From the NCBI GenBank assembly GCA_900550615.1, contig URSX01000103.1, positions 1 to 5,637 on the forward strand: a stretch of 5,637 nt of DNA, read 5' to 3'. This DNA comes from an uncultured Eubacteriales bacterium (GTDB lineage Bacteria; Bacillota; Clostridia; Oscillospirales; Oscillospiraceae). Of this stretch, positions 5,326 to 5,637 are shown one piece after another (within the stretch, counting starts at the first letter, position 1; every line of letters begins with the position of its first letter). The notes under the pieces were generated by a model that was given only the letters and a program-made list of their open reading frames with translations, did no database searches and had not been told where the DNA came from. The position numbers and the translations under genes were made by a program.

Positions 5326-5637
5326 TCAGATCTGCTTGTTGGCGTTCATCTTCACGCCGGGGCCCATGGTGGAAGCAACCACGCAGGACTTGATATACTG
5401 GCCCTTTGCGGCAGCGGGCTTGGCCTTGATGATGGCGCCCACCAGAGCGGAATAGTTTTCATACAGCTTGTCCGCGCCGAAGGAAACCTTGCCGATGGGG
5501 CAGTGGATGATGTTGGTCTTATCCAGACGATACTCCACCTTACCGGCCTTAGCCTCGGTGACAGCCTTGGCGGCATCGGGGGTGACGGTGCCGGACTTGG
5601 GAGAGGGCATCAGACCCTTGGGGCCCAGAACCTTACC
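5326..5637 (-). CDS. rplA: 50S ribosomal protein L1 (uL1), C-terminal part, cut by the window edge
   Basis: The visible 103 residues are a little under half of L1 (usually about 230). They begin GKVLGPKGLMPSPKSGTVT, the conserved uL1 signature segment. The remainder is the second half of domain II and the return to domain I, with YRLDKTNIIHCPIGKVSF and GQYIKSCVVASTMGPGVK near the end. L1 binds 23S rRNA at the mobile L1 stalk, which handles exit of deacylated tRNA. An internal ATG at 5608-5610 is the Met of GLMPSPK and not the start; the frame continues to the window edge. Downstream come 226 bp with the rplJ promoter and leader. I see no terminator right after rplA, so readthrough into rplJ is possible. 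Confidence 0.96.
   Translation of the reverse strand, partial: GKVLGPKGLMPSPKSGTVTPDAAKAVTEAKAGKVEYRLDKTNIIHCPIGKVSFGADKLYENYSALVGAIIKAKPAAAKGQYIKSCVVASTMGPGVKMNANKQI

Noticed and set aside
1..5637. CRISPR arrays, tRNA genes, insertion sequences or long direct repeats
   Set aside because: None were seen on reading either strand; apart from the left edge the window is accounted for by ordinary genes and their signals.

Overview
The window looks like chromosome from a spore-forming, anaerobic, GC-rich member of class Clostridia, plausibly an Oscillospiraceae-type gut bacterium. This rests on a SigK-type sporulation sigma factor, an oxygen-sensitive [FeFe]-hydrogenase homologue, near-consensus SigA promoters with 17-bp spacers, strong AGGAGG-type ribosome binding sites and GC-rich third codon positions. 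The genus is inference; no rRNA marker is present.

Layout. Positions 1-87 hold the last 28 codons of an unidentified + strand reading frame whose TGA stop lies inside the pentamer AATGA (83-87). From that pentamer onward (83-475) the next reading frame is the 3' half of sigK, starting at the Asn-Glu where Bacillus subtilis sigK is split by the skin element. The left edge therefore looks like the right-hand junction of a sigK-intervening (skin-like) element, with the 5' half of sigK outside the window. A promoter at 498-526 drives a 513-residue group-B-type [FeFe]-hydrogenase homologue (567-2108). A second promoter (2158-2186) drives glnS, glutaminyl-tRNA synthetase (2236-3981), closed by a hairpin terminator (3995-4029).

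The right part reads on the minus strand: the 3' end of rplA (L1, 5326-5637, cut by the window edge), then a consensus promoter, an L10-type attenuator leader, rplJ (L10, 4584-5099) and rplL (L7/L12, 4135-4506), ended by a strong terminator (4081-4114). glnS and rplL converge on about 150 bp that hold the two terminators. rpoB does not follow rplL, so the classic rplJL-rpoBC cluster is interrupted here.

How the parts work: the sigK fragment should become a working mother-cell sigma factor only after site-specific excision of the element. The hydrogenase homologue has 16 cysteines ahead of its H-cluster domain, enough for four [4Fe-4S] clusters. The L10 leader contains two mutually exclusive pairings (antiterminator or terminator), which fits feedback control of the ribosomal stalk genes by L10(L12)4. 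The most interesting signal is the sigK junction; most of the rest is housekeeping sequence.
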